Origin: Nematostella vectensis
Taxonomy: Eukaryota > Cnidaria > Anthozoa > Actiniaria > Edwardsiidae
NCBI RefSeq assembly: GCF_932526225.1
Contig: NC_064040.1
Location: 15,062,494 to 15,126,493 of the forward strand
DNA length: 64,000 bases
Direction of reading: 5' to 3'
The notes beneath the pieces are model-generated. The model was not told the DNA's origin. It saw only the letters and a program-made list of their open reading frames with translations, and made no database searches. The position numbers and the translations under genes were made by a program. Shown in pieces: positions 36,886 to 53,833 of this stretch. Numbering within the stretch: the stretch's first letter is position 1; every line of letters starts with the position of its first letter.

Positions 36886-37571
36886 TACATCCTCTGGGTG
36901 GATACACCGGCCAATTTCCATTTTGCAAGATCAAAGTTTGTATGAGGTATGATAAATAGGCTTCGGCTCGCCGGAATCTGACAGGTGCACTTTCATCAGA
37001 TTATGATTTTTGTTTTCAAATTTGTTCCTTACAGGAGAGTGAAACAGTGACAGTCTTGGAGCCCTAAGACAATTTAAAAAAAAAACACCAAGGTTAAGGC
37101 TAGATAAGAATAAATATTTGTAAGAAGAGCGACTGTAGTATGATTCTGAGATGGGACATCTTATTAGGCCTATTATGAAAAGATTTAATTTGAAAAAGAA
37201 TGAGAAATCGTTTTACACAGATTATAACCCAATAGACATGGAACATTTGGAGTAAATGCAACTAAATACACAATGTATCACTAAAAAATATTTCACTTAC
37301 AGTTGGTATAACAGTACTCCCAATAGAACCTTAATATGCATTTTCGTTTAATATGTACATGTATATTGTACTGGAATGAAATTTGGTACTTAAGGAAATG
37401 TATGATTCTAAGCTTTATTAACTAATCATTGAAACTATCATCACCAGAAAATATCTTTGTATGCATAAAGATAAATAATCATGGAGAAAACAAAAAACAA
37501 TGCACACAAAGGTTTGGTTTAATAAAGGCCAGCAAAGATCACTGCTGTAAATCTATTCTCTTTCACTTGTA

Positions 37572-37577
37572 TTTATT
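37572..37577 (-). terminator. Possible polyadenylation signal for RAB1
   Basis: AATAAA on the minus strand about 385 nt after the RAB1 stop; another lies at 37414-37419. Either could be used. Confidence 0.45.
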
Positions 37578-37960
37578 TTTCCTCATTTTAGAAATTCTTC
37601 AACTACTTATCTGATGCGGGCTTTTTTTAAAAGTGAATGACAAAGTAGCTTTGTTTTAAATGGCATGCTTACTGCTTGTTGAGTAAGTACACATGTGATT
37701 GCACGCACTATTTATCGGATTTTTTCCCTGTCTTGGATGATGGAACATACTCACATTCTCCTATAAAACTCCCATTATGAAATCCCCCTTGGCCCAAGAA
37801 AATTACTTTTGCATATTATAAGAAAGAACACTGATTTTGCATAATGGGAGGTCCCTGGAGATGCAGCTTGCTCCACGTTCTAGTCCACTTTCAAAGACAC
37901 GTTTGCGCCTGCAAGTCATCTTATTCACAATCAATGGGCCGCTGTTTAATTAAATGTCCA

Positions 37961-43129
<5,169 letters not shown>

Positions 43130-43994
43130 GTTAATTTATAAAACCCGCTTGTCTATTCCTAGCAGAGCAAAGCTTCTGCTAAACCGAAATCCGAGTGAAA
43201 CGATGTTAAAATGCCGGTATTTCGGCCGAATTTCTCGAGAAAGAGGAAGCGAGTTGTTCCGTCAGCTTGGCGTGGTGCTAACAATGCTGCCTAGAGGGGG
43301 AATGAGCCAATTGCTCCAAATCATGACGTCATCGTTTAGCGGCCGACGTGGCAATGAGTTGAAATCACGCGCAACCCGATATAACCCCGTAAACTCGGCC
43401 AAAACCTCGCTATTACGAACACCTAGGCATCACTAACGATAAAGCGTTACCACAAATTTGGTATCTCGATAAATATGTCAAAAAAGGCTAGCTTTTGTGC
43501 TCTCTTGCTAAAAATGATGTCTCGGAGTGAGCTTGTGCCAAGTCAACCGTCAAACAAATTCTATCATGCTTCTACAACTAACATACGTACATATACATTG
43601 TGTTAACAATCATGTAGCAGGTATTTTTTTTCAAAAAAAATATTCGATATGTTAATATAGGGACATGATCTTTATGAACTGTTTGCTAAAATAATTAGGA
43701 GAAGATGTCAGAATCCGTAATTACTGGCGGGCTAATTATTACTGCGCCGCTCTGAATCACCTTGCTCTCATCAACGAAGGTATATGTGTAGACACTTTTT
43801 TCACCTAACCAACAAATTCGATATTTGAGTGTGCTATCTTTTTTTTTCTTTTCGTTTTTTTACCCGAGAAGACTTATGACTATTGACCAGTTGACCGTCC
43901 GACCAACCGTTCCTTTGGTTATATTTTGGTGTAGTCGTCGATGCGGATAGATTAAGATTATTATTGATAGAGCAAGGTTATTCTTTCTACTTAC

Positions 43995-44035
43995 AAGTAT
44001 TCTGGCGGTTCAAGATCTCCGCGATTCGACTGCAT
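43995..44035 (-). other. Possible alternative first coding exon of RAB1
   Basis: On the minus strand an ATG at 44035 opens 13 codons (MQSNRGDLEPPEY plus two bases) and ends at a strong donor, ACTT|GTAAGT. The phase (two bases left over) is the same as that of the standard exon 1, so splicing to exon 2 at 42978 would read on in frame into DYLFKLL. A TTTTATAG stretch just upstream could be a TATA-like element or an acceptor. The last residues PPEY parallel NPEY of the normal exon 1. Not supported by anything beyond phase, donor and similarity. Confidence 0.4.
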
Positions 44036-44149
44036 TTTAAGCTCCTATAAAATAGCCCCCTTTACAACTGCTTACTAACGAAAAATATTTATATAATGCG
44101 CTTTGGAGAAAAATCCTTAATAAATGATAGCAAACATTTAGAATAGCAT

Positions 44150-44235
44150 TTTATAAGAAGCTGAGTTACACATAGACAAAAGTTACGTATATCATTTTAT
44201 AAGAAGCAGAGTTACACATAGACAAAAGCTACGTT
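44150..44235 (+). repeat. Short tandem duplication
   Basis: The phrase ATTTTATAAGAAGC(T/A)GAGTTACACATAGACAAAAG(T/C)TACGT occurs twice, about 51 bp apart (44150 and 44192 regions). Non-coding. Confidence 0.75.
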
Positions 44236-44479
44236 GCTTTTATGACGCTACGCGGGTTACGAGGTATGACGTCACATCAATATATTTCACCCTCAGCAGC
44301 CGCCAAAATAGTCTGCTGTGCAGACGCCCTTAGTGCCCCCTCCCCTCCCCCCTCACGGACACACATACACATGCGCTCATTATACTCATTTGCCCCAAAA
44401 GACACCATATCAAGAAAATTTAGTGAAAAAATGTCGTTTTTCCCAGACGCGGATACTTCCTATATATATATATTCCTTA

Positions 44480-44690
44480 TTTGGAAAAACTGCACGATTC
44501 TTGTCATTTTTAGGGCTGCCGTACCGCAGGTGCTTCGCAAACTTTGTGAATTGTATTCAGAAGAGAAAAACAGTGACTGTGACCATCTTTAGTCAATGGA
44601 GAAAGCTTCTGAAAAGAAACTAAAATTCCACGGTACCAGAGCCCTAAAACGACAACGGTTTTTGCATATGACACAAAAACAACATACCAT
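44480..44690 (-). repeat. Dispersed repeat, inverted relative to 15180-15345
   Basis: See the partner at 15180-15345. Short open frames across it are not credible genes. Confidence 0.5.
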
Positions 44691-44699
44691 ATCAATCAA

Positions 44700-45648
44700 T
44701 GTTGCTTTCAAAACTGCCGTTTTTCTAGCTCGTTCGGTTAAACCCTTAGGACATTACATACCATATTTGGATGTCAGCTTTAATCATTTTTGTCTTTTTC
44801 TTTTCTTTATCTTTTTCGCCCGGAACGGTGAACCTCCACGTAAACCACAGGCAGCCCATGATTTCTTTTTGTGCCTATTGATCTTACGGTAAACATTGAC
44901 CATGTACAATGACAAAAAAATTAAATAAATAACTTGCTAAAAATATTAGTTTAATGTTGTGTTTATGTTCACGTTTTGCGTGTTCTCTAGCCGGATTAAA
45001 GCGAATACCTATTAAAAAGAATACCGATTCGAGCACTGTTCAGGACGGACTTAATGCGGCCAGCATCAAAGGTTTCCCGCGTTCTGACCTCAGGCACTTT
45101 TAAAGCCATTTAGAAAAGCGACTGCCATTGATTGATATGATTTTGACACTGCCTTTCATTTGTCTGTTGTAGACCGCAGCTCTGCGTTTCGTTTTATCAG
45201 TTATTTTTGAAGCATTTGGCCATAGAGTGCGTTGTCGATATCGCGGATGGCCAATTTCTTGTCATTGTAAATTATTACTCATGTGTCGTATTTTGTTCTC
45301 ATGCAGCTGCGATTGGCCTGATACACTCAATGTCGGATCATCTTGGTATTGGCAATTACTGTATCTGATAAAGTATTTGCCTTGGGTGATGTGAATAGAC
45401 GGAGACGCAAAGCGTCTCAGAAGGGGCTCAGATGCGTTTCTATAAGCCTTGGAATAATGGTTCAATAGAGGACGCGTTTAATAAAATAAACTGGGCCTAC
45501 TGACAAAACGCAATATAAATGGACCCTGTCGCAATTCGAACTCGCAAGGCATGAAAGTTTTTAGGAAGCTTGTGAAGATGATCCAAGGACACCCCCTCCC
45601 ATCCACCCGCCCTTCCTTGAGAAGTGTGGTTTTAAACAGTTGAATAAA

Positions 45649-45682
<34 letters not shown>

Positions 45683-47216
45683 GGAGGGGGCTTTGGAATG
45701 TCCACGAAAGGCAAATATAAAAGGGAATGGACATACACCTATTCAAAATAAGTTTGTACAAATCTTGTATCGTAACGCACAGTGCTTCATGGGTATCAAA
45801 TAAGCGCAAAATGAAAACAAATCCAGCCTCCGAAAGACGTAGAAATCTTGTTTATGTTGCTGTAAACTTTGACACAGCTTTTAGATACCATAGAGCCATT
45901 TATAGCTTACCATGAAGCATTGCGGGTTACGATACATTGATTTTGCAGTGCAACCATATTTATTGTATAGAATAATCAGTGGAAAAAAAAAATTGGCGGA
46001 TAGTCACCAATACATCCTCTTCTCTGGATCTCTTCCCCCCAAACTGACCAGCAGACTCCTTCGCAGGGAATTTGTTTCCTGAGGTAAAACAGGAGCTAAA
46101 CATTTTTCTGGCTTCTTGAGTTTCGGGTTTCTTGACAAATGAGGAAGATGGAGTAACCCTTTATGCGGTCGCCACCTCTTTCCTCAAAACACTTCTTCTC
46201 GTACCTAGGAAGATAGTGCCTACCTGTTTCTTTCTTTGGAGAGACAACTGAAAGTGGTTTCCAGGGTTTCCAAGGAGTTAAGTACAGAGACGATACGCAG
46301 TTCAAAGACACATTTATTTTTTCATAAATAAAGCCGACCCATTTACCTTGATGGTTATGAAAAGAGTAGTTAGCTTGAAGTATCCTAATCATAAAGAGGC
46401 CATTTCAGAAGGAAAAACACATATAACAGCGAGTTAGGAAGCTTAATACGTTTTCACGGAACAAATCTTCAAAACATCTGCTAGGCACGTGGGATTCGAG
46501 TGATTTCACTCATATAACATCAAAGCAAAATCACCATCTTTTCCACATTTCCTAGTAGACAGGTTTCCTGTCTGTATGTAAAGCGGTAACACTTTACAAA
46601 CGTGCCAAGATTAAGATTTTAGAGACAGATAGACCGGAAGGACCAAAATAGCATAAGTTGTTTCCAACAGGGGCTATGGCATTAGTTTTTGAGGACGAAA
46701 GAAAACTCAAGCTTGCCTGAAAGATAAAGAATTTCAAATGAGTCTTTATGGCTCTTTTGGCCTCCCGTTTGAGGTTGAAAAGAAATTAGCAGGTAAACTC
46801 CAGACGTGGTTATGGTAAAAAAAAACTATCGTCACCCTCTCTAGCGCGATCAGCTGTTTTGTGAAGTCACCTCGATATCCGCAGGCTCACTCCTGTAAAC
46901 CTTCTCCTATTTTAATCTAAATGTGTGAGCTGAAAGTATGATTTGCCTAGCGAAGGAGCGACGACATGACACGAGACACTACAGGTACCTGCTACTGATA
47001 ATTACAAACAATTCCTTGCAATCTTAATCTTATTACAATATTTATATATAAATAGCCTTGTTTTCTTTCCTACTTCCTAGAATACCTTTTTTCTTTTGCC
47101 ACTGATAGAGGTTAGATAGGAAAGAATGTGGTAATTTCTAAATCTATTCACTTTCTGAAGTCCTAAAAAGTTATGGCTCTTGATAATGTAGCAATATATA
47201 GGAGTGCAGTTGTGTT
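44700..47216. other. Intergenic between RAB1 and ACTR10, no gene seen
   Basis: Holds a 32-base G run (45650-45681), a MITE (45766-45936) and a stretch (45340-45470) whose phrases GGCAATTACTGTATCTGATA, ATGCGTTTCTATAAGCCTTG and GGAATAATGGTTCAATA recur at 49370-49455 in ACTR10 intron 9, so it is an interspersed repeat. The ACTR10 3'-UTR must lie just left of 47217; no clear AATAAA was found close to the stop. Confidence 0.45.
45766..45936. mobile_element. MITE with about 30-bp terminal inverted repeats
   Basis: Left TGTATCGTAACGCACAGTGC continuing TTCATGGGTA is the complement, with few mismatches, of the right end (45907-45936). 171 bp, AT-rich centre, no coding capacity. No convincing target-site duplication. 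Confidence 0.75.
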
Positions 47217-50200
47217 CTACTTTTTATCTTCAGCCGGACTCTCTTGAATGCTTGATGAGGTACTTCCGGTAGATCCCAGCCTCCCTCCACTTCTGTCAAG
47301 GGCGATCCTACTACTTCCGCTGCCAAGTATTCGGCTTGAAAGCGCGCTACTGAGGCTGCTCAGGGTGCTAGTGATACCGCTGGTCTGTCTTCGTGACAGC
47401 ACTGGTCGCTCCAGTCTCTCCTCGACCTGGGACTGCTGTTCGCTGAGTGGATCACACGTGGACCAATCAGGAAGCTTAGGGTGCTGTTGGTAGCGTTCTC
47501 GTGTAGTGGATCGGTCTGCGAGAACCTCAAGACTTCCGAAAATAGCACCTTTAAACAACAATGGATTTCGATAACGTCAAAGAAAATTTATGTTTTTCGG
47601 TTCCTCATTCAGTCGGCCGGTATGTCGGCTTGACGCCGGCGCCCTTGATGCCCATCTGTCTGGCCTTACCTCCTAGCCAGGCTAAAAAGTTGGCCTTACC
47701 TCCTAGCCAGGCTGAAAAGTTGGCTTTACCTCCTAGCCAGGCTGTAATGTTGGCCTTATCTCCAAGCCAGGCTGTAAGTTGGCCTTATATTCAAGCCAGG
47801 CTGTAATGTTGGCCTTAATTCTTAGCCAGACTGTAATGTTGGCCTTAATTCTTAGCCAGGCTGTAAGTTGGCCTTATCTCCAAGCCAGGCTGTAATGTTG
47901 GCCTTAATTCTTAGCCAGACTGTAATGTTGGCCTTACCTCCTAGCCAGGCTGTAAAGTTGGCGTTACCTCCTAGCCAGGCTGAAAAGTTGGCGTTACCTC
48001 CTAGCCAGGCTGAAAAGTTGGCTTTACCTCCTAACCAGGCTGTAAAGTTGGCGTTACCTCCTAGCCAGGCTGTAAAGTTGGCGTTACCTCCTAGCCAGGC
48101 TGTAAAGTTGGCCTTACCTCTACCTCCTAAAGAGGCTGTTATGTTGGCGTTACCTCCATGCCAGGCTGTAAAGTTGGCGTTACCTCCTAGCCAGGCTGTA
48201 AAGTTGGCGTTACCTCCTAGCCAGGCTGTAAAGTTGGCCTTACCTCTACCTCCTAAAGAGGCTGTTATGTTGGCGTTACCTCCATGCCAGGCTGTAATGT
48301 TGGCGTTACCTCCTAGCCAGGCTGTAATGTTGGCCTTACCTCCTAGCCAGGCTGTAATGTTGGCGTTGACAGGTGGCTGATGCATCTTGACTGTCTTGAT
48401 AAAGAGCTTGTCTTTGTATTTTGGGGACTGGAGTAGCAGATAAATCTCCTGCATCAGACGATGTCTGCAGAAAGAGAGGAAGGCAATCAGAATAAAGTAG
48501 GTTAAAGTAGATATCTGAATACCAGAGGTGGTAAGTCAGAGCAAATCAAGGAAACAATGAAAAAGTGAAATATCCACTTTCATATAATCTCACATAATCT
48601 GAAAGCCTGTGCCCACCAACTTTCCCTCTAGCTTATGTTTGCAATGCTGATCAGTACAAGAACCTGCACAGTGAGGGGGGGGGGGGGGGGGGGGTGACTA
48701 GCACTATGTAAAACAACGTAAATGTATATTTTTTGTTATAATACCCCCTTCCCCCACTTTTTCTATGGTCTGAGTGATCTGACTGCCTGTGTTCACCCCA
48801 ACTCCCTGCAATATTTACAGTGCTAATAAGCTTACTTGAAGCCTGGTGTCATTGCTGTCCCTCCAATCAAGACAATATTTTCTGCGAGGGTCTTACGGGT
48901 ATCAATTGGACACTGTGTTGGGAAAAGAAAAAAACATGCCTTGGAAACAATGCCAAGAATAGATTTCTCTCATAGGAAACAAAATTAATAACACATTTGA
49001 AACGACTACCAAAATCAGTAAAATATATATACAGGAAAAAAACAGTTTTTGTTTTGTCTGTGCCAACGATTTTTTGTGTATGGCTTGTAAAGCAAATAAT
49101 AAAATATGAATAAACATAGTTCAAGCTCCTTACCAGAAGCAAAGAGTCAAGTAGAGCTGTAGCAAGAGATTTCTCCTCTTCATCTCCATCAAACAAGATA
49201 TCAAATGTCTGCTCCCTGGTGAAACAAGATGAAGATGCAAAACTAATACTGAAACAAGTAGATGGTATATAGGTTGATTATACACTAGACTGGTTTGTTA
49301 TTGTGTATGTTTTATATCAACACCTGTGGAGAGCTGCAAAAGCTGTGGCACATGCTTCACTTCATACGGCAATTGCTGTATCTTAAATGGCAATGTGAAG
49401 AGACAGAGAATGCGTTTCTATTGAGCTAAGCCTTGGGATAATGGTTCAATAATGGTTCAATAATGGTTCCCTAACAGGGTGGCGAGAGAGGCATCTGTTA
49501 GCAGAAGACATAGTCTAAATTCAGGGTTAGGTCAGCTTGCCAGGTTAACAACAGTAAGAAAAACATTTGGGACACTGAATCCTTTGTCCTCTCAGATAAG
49601 GAATACAAGTAGGAGGTCCTGCTTCTCGTCTTATCTCATCTACTATCAAGGGATGTAAAAGAACTGCTAGGGATACAGGCCAGCGGTACCATCTTCAGTG
49701 ACACTTACACAAAACAAATTCAATTACTAATTACTCAAACTTGTGGATGTAAACCACATGGAAGAAGCCCTATCAAAGCTAGCAAGTCAAGTCATTTGCA
49801 TGTGAAGAACATTTGATCATTTATTGCATTTTTTCTCTGTTTATTTGTCTATGTTAGTCTACGGTACCTGATTTGTCCTTCAATCCTAAGAATCCTGCCT
49901 CCATCCAAAGGGTAGTCAACCTGTGGGACCAGAGAGGCAGGACGTGCCTCGTTTTGGGGTCCACTGAACTTTGGTGCAACAAAGCATGTCAAAACTGCAA
50001 AACAACACTATGCTCAGAACATTTTCCACCAAAAATACAGCAGCAAGGGTTTTTAAATGTTTGGAATATACATAAACTAACTGGTATTTATTATTTTATT
50101 TTTCTATTTATTTAAGATCAAGTTGAAGATTTGGCATATTTTGGCAGTATGGTATAACTGGAAGTGACAGATACAGAGATAAAAAAAAATGATGCCACAA

Positions 50201-53200
50201 CTAGTATGAATAACAGTGGAAAATAAGGTTAAAGGGAAATTTATAAAACAATCACAGCCAGAAAGCAACTCAAGGAATCACTTTCTTGACAAATACTGCA
50301 GGCATGATCACGCTTCACTTTTCTCTGCATGATGACATGGCAGCTATTGCTTTTTGCTGCAAACTTTTGATTACTGCCTCTGGCTTGTAAAAATGCTCAA
50401 ATAGTACAATACCTCAAATAGTACAATACCTCAAATAGTACAATACCTTTAATGTCTTCAAGAATTTCCTCCTCTAGTGACCCTATAGAAAGTAATCCAA
50501 ATCATCACAGGAAATAAATCTCAGGTGTAAAAAATGTTAAAACAAGTAAAAGAAGGTGTACTTGATAATGAAATGTACAGTGATTTACCCATAACAGATG
50601 ACAAAGGTTTAACACCAGTTTCTATTTGAACAAGGCTTATAAGTGATTTTCCCATAACAGATGACAAGGTTTTAACACCAGTTTCTAACTGAACAAGGCT
50701 AATAATAAATGATTTTCCCATAACAGATTACAAAGGTTTAACACCAGTTTCTAACTGAACAAGGCTTTAATAATAAGTGATTTACCCATAACAGATGACA
50801 AAGGTTTAACACCGGTTTCTATCTGAACAAGGCTTCTCTCCATCAGTTGCTCTTCGAGGTGTCTGTCACAAAATCATCAAGACGAAGCAATTAGAGAGAG
50901 GGCACAGGGGTGGTGTTGGGGAGGGAGGTGGGTGGTGTGGGGAAGGGAAGGAGGGACAGGGGGTGGTGTGGGGAAGGCAGGGGGGTGGTGTGGGGTAGGC
51001 AAGGAGGGGGGCGGTGTGAGGAAGGCAAGGAGAGGGGGGGTGGTGTGGGGAAGGCAAGGAGGGAGGGGGCAGTGGAGAGGGAAATGTGCTTCACCTTTTC
51101 ACAACCCTGCTAACTGCATTTTTCAATATTCTGTGGACTCCGTTCTAAGCTAACCCAATTACAAATGATGCCTTTTGATTGGTCAGTGCGTTTGGAGAAG
51201 TGGTGTTATTGGAAACCATCTCAGTGCTGGCCAATCAAAAACGATTCAAGAATTATGAATGAAGCCAGAGGGTAATTGTAAATCGTCAATGAGAGTTATA
51301 ATTAATGGTCTGGTTTAGATACCTGTGAAGGGCTTTTCCTGCTAGTGGAATGCCTGTGGTGGCTTTCAAAATTGCAGTGCCCTCATAGATGTGGTGTTCT
51401 ATCAAGGACATGTTTAACAAACAATAAAATCAACAGCATTATCTGGATTAACAGTTACAATATTCAGATTATCACAATACTCGAGAAAAAAATACTGGAA
51501 AAAAATTTGTTCACACAAAAATAGAAAACCAAGAGCCTTCGTAGTCTCTACATTATTCATACACGTTTGTAACATAATCCAAAATCGATGCCAGCAAATC
51601 ATCCTATCTTATGCCAACTACACTGGTTATGTAGCAGTGAAACAACAGGGTATTTAGGCGACTGCCAACACGGCAATTGAAGTGGTAGTGATTAGTCAAC
51701 TATGCTAGGCCAGGGATAGGACAGGATTTGGATGGTTGCCTAGTGAGCAGGTGGGCTTTGTGAGAAAAAATCATTTGTTCTTAGAAATAAAGGATATTGG
51801 TAACACGAGGGATTCACTATAACCACAGTCCATAACAAGACCAGAAGGAATGCCTAGTGAAAACAGGCTCAGAAGATGGGACGGCGCAAACGACACTGAC
51901 AGCACCTGCAAGAGAAAATGTATTCATTCATTTATCTATTATACAGTGGATAATAAGTGCACATCAACACAACAGGAAGCCAGCAACTGTTTTTTGACAA
52001 AATAATACACATGCCAGCTTCAATATAATGGTAAATTAGGAATAATGAATAAATGGTCATATTAATTAACAGAAGATTAATTTGCGCAAACCATAAACAT
52101 GGATGGTCTGGTAGAAACACATGGTATAACCAGGGCTTCTGGAATTATGTGCTTGTGCGGAAGCGCATAATTCGGCTTTTTCGCGTAATCTGCATGATCA
52201 ACCAATTCCTGCGCAATCCCGTAATTTGGCTAAATTTTGAAAGACAAAACATTTAAGTGCACAGCTGATGTGTTCTTTTAGGGTTCTTACCATCATTTCT
52301 CGTAAAAAAAGCAGATATTTTTTGTAAAATCCCACATATTAGTGCCTAATGATTGATTTTCTGCAATTTTTTTTTCCTAATTTAGCGCGTAATTTAGCAA
52401 AGAATCCCGCGTAATTTTGAGTTTTTTTTCGCATAATTCCAGAAGCCCTGTATAACATACCTCAAAATGTCTGAAAAGAACTTTTGCCAGAACTTCTCTG
52501 AACTGAGTAGGACACAGAATTGACTCACATATCACAACTCTTCTCTCTTTTGGGTTAACCAAGAGATATCTGACAATACAAAATAAGACAAAAAGGGTGT
52601 TAGATCATTTAGATAGCCAACAATATCTAGTAAAAAGGGTATTTACAGTACCTAAAGTAAATGAGGTGGATGAAATCTCGCAGAATGGAATAAAGTTCAT
52701 CTGGCTTCCTGTTCTTGATGTGAAAGACAGATACATCCTCTCTCTAGAAAAAAAAAATAATCAGTTTAGTTAATAAATGAATAAAATTAAAAAAAAGGAC
52801 ACACACAAATCCAGAGCCAGGCATATATGTCAATAGCCAACACGCTAAATCTTGCAAGATCCCAAATGGTCTTCATAGACGTTTTAGTGATACTAAGATC
52901 GGGCCATAAATTCCAGTTTGCATTGAAAGTAAACTGTTTATTACTAACAACTGAAAAAGTGGGTCATTTGCTAACACCAGCCAACTTTGCTCACTCGTAA
53001 GAACCAACAGTTCCAACCAATTTATACATGGGCACATTATTTATCACACACAATATTTCTTGAACATGATGTTTCTGTAATAGGTCATAAACATTATTAG
53101 GTTCACAGCATAGTTTAATTGGGTGGCTAAATAATCAGAGGCAAATACAGGGGGGTGGACTGGGTGGATATCCACCCCCCTTTTTGAGTAATAAAAAATA

Positions 53201-53833
53201 AAAGTCAAAAAAGTGGACACAAATATACTTTTTTGAAGGAATTTTTTTTAGATACAGGAGGTACTGTCCATGTGCCTTTGCCTGCTTGACTTTGCTGTCG
53301 CAACAAATCCAATACAGCATTGAGTAGTTAGATATATGTGACCTACCAAGATCCACTAGACCACTTATCCACCCCCCATTTTGAAATTCTAGATCCGCCC
53401 CTGATGATAACAGTTTATCACAGTAACATGCACACATATTGTGTCAAGAAATGATATGACAACCTTATTATTCTCTTTATCCAGTTTTTACCTTTCCATT
53501 TACAATGTGAAATATTCTACTTGGGATTATATGTCTTGGTGCAGTTTCTTTGGCAAAACCAACTCTGAAAAAAATCACAATTATCCTGTATCTCAATAAA
53601 AATAAAACGAAGGGTGGCAGTTTTCCAGCAGAAATACGAAAGCCCTATAAAAACACTCTTTTTCCAGGTTTTCATATTTTTTAAAGAGATAACGAGGGCC
53701 AGCGAAGGGAATGAGCTTCTAAATTCAGTTAGAAACTCTAGAATTTCGACACTTACTTTGTATACGCAGCACCGATGTCAATAATAACGGCATGTTTTTC
53801 CCCACCAAGTCCAATTACATCGAATATCGGCAT
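47217..53833 (-). CDS. ACTR10: Actin-related protein 10 (dynactin pointed-end subunit Arp11/ACTR10)
   Basis: Thirteen minus-strand exons: 53833-53757, 53564-53492, 52743-52652, 52569-52461, 51905-51798, 51390-51323, 50862-50786, 50482-50447, 49994-49868, 49215-49134, 48912-48836, 48464-48340 and 47548-47217. The phases all agree and give 460 residues (human 417; the extra length is a Ser-rich C-terminal tail). Recognisable segments: [93 protein letters not shown] and [14 protein letters not shown]. Arp11 caps the pointed end of the dynactin filament and helps link dynein to cargo. Intron 5 is of the AT-AC U12 type. Three splice donors (exons 7, 8 and 12) carry tandem repeats; exon 12 is ended here at its first donor, and later in-frame donors would lengthen the protein. 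Confidence 0.94.
47660..48370 (-). repeat. Minisatellite built from the ACTR10 exon 12 end and its splice donor
   Basis: About 23 units, mostly 30 bp with two 36-bp units, repeat the end of exon 12 plus the donor: CCTGGCTAGGAG|GTAAGGCC or GTAACGCC. The first unit is the real exon end (conserved AWLGG of the Arp fold), and the following ones lie in the intron. Because units are multiples of three and the donor always falls in the same phase, about the first 17-18 units read on as N/K-ANIT/FT-AWLGG repeats and could be included in frame. Towards the 3' end, units of 29 bp or with GATAAG instead of GGTAAG break the frame and the donor. The exon 13 acceptor (47549) is only about 110 bp beyond the array. 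Confidence 0.9.
48675..48694 (+). repeat. Poly(G) tract, 20 bases, in ACTR10 intron 11
   Basis: Uninterrupted G run in the intron; on the transcribed strand it is a C run. Confidence 0.85.
50397..50447 (-). repeat. Three 17-bp repeats starting at the exon 8 donor of ACTR10
   Basis: Minus strand: exon 8 ends AAAG and the intron begins with three exact copies of GTATTGTACTATTTGAG. Each copy start recreates a G|GTATTG donor-like junction. 17 is not a multiple of three, so use of later copies would shift the frame. Confidence 0.85.
50520..50845 (-). repeat. Four tandem copies (62-67 bp) of the exon 7 end and donor of ACTR10
   Basis: The exon 7 segment from AGCCTTGTTCAGATAGAAAC to ATGG|GTAAATCA is followed in the intron by three more copies. 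Copies 2 and 3 have GGGAAAATCA (donor destroyed); copy 4 keeps GGGTAAATCA. Copy 2 also carries TAA instead of TCA in the coding part. The copies still look exon-like, which explains a 66-residue open frame there, but only copy 1 joins in phase with its neighbours. Confidence 0.88.
50905..51075 (-). repeat. Pyrimidine/purine-strand-biased minisatellite in ACTR10 intron 6
   Basis: About seven units of 20-28 bp, plus strand GGTGGTGTGGGGAAGGCAAG-type. Strong strand asymmetry (G/A against C/T) could allow triplex or quadruplex structures. Open frames here (Pro-rich) are repeat effects. Confidence 0.75.
51391..51797 (-). other. AT-AC U12-type intron of ACTR10 (intron 5)
   Basis: The intron begins ATATCCTT right after codon CCA (51798) and ends in AC just before ATCTATGAGGGC (51390). 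A U12-like branch site TCCTTGAT lies about 12 nt before the end, inside TGTCCTTGATAGAACACCAC. The splice gives LVLP/IYEG, which matches the conserved Arp10 protein sequence exactly and keeps phase 0. No GT-AG alternative fits. Requires the minor spliceosome. Confidence 0.9.
53136..53403. mobile_element. Probable MITE (hAT-like termini) in ACTR10 intron 2
   Basis: Ends CAGAGGCAAATACAGG and, on the other strand, CAGGGGCGGATCTAGA, with GGGGTGGA/TCCACCCC motifs inside. The CAGGGGCGGAT start is typical of hAT derivatives. No 8-bp duplication is visible, so boundaries are approximate. Confidence 0.55.

Noticed and set aside
47660-48370. CRISPR-like array of 30-bp repeats
   Set aside because: There are no spacers; units are head-to-tail and derived from an exon-intron junction in an animal gene.
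47868-48380. 170-codon plus-strand frame over the ACTR10 array
   Set aside because: It is the antisense of the 30-bp donor repeats and is explained by the array.
50866-51153. Pro-rich and Gly/Arg-rich frames
   Set aside because: Produced by the GA/CT-biased minisatellite in ACTR10 intron 6.
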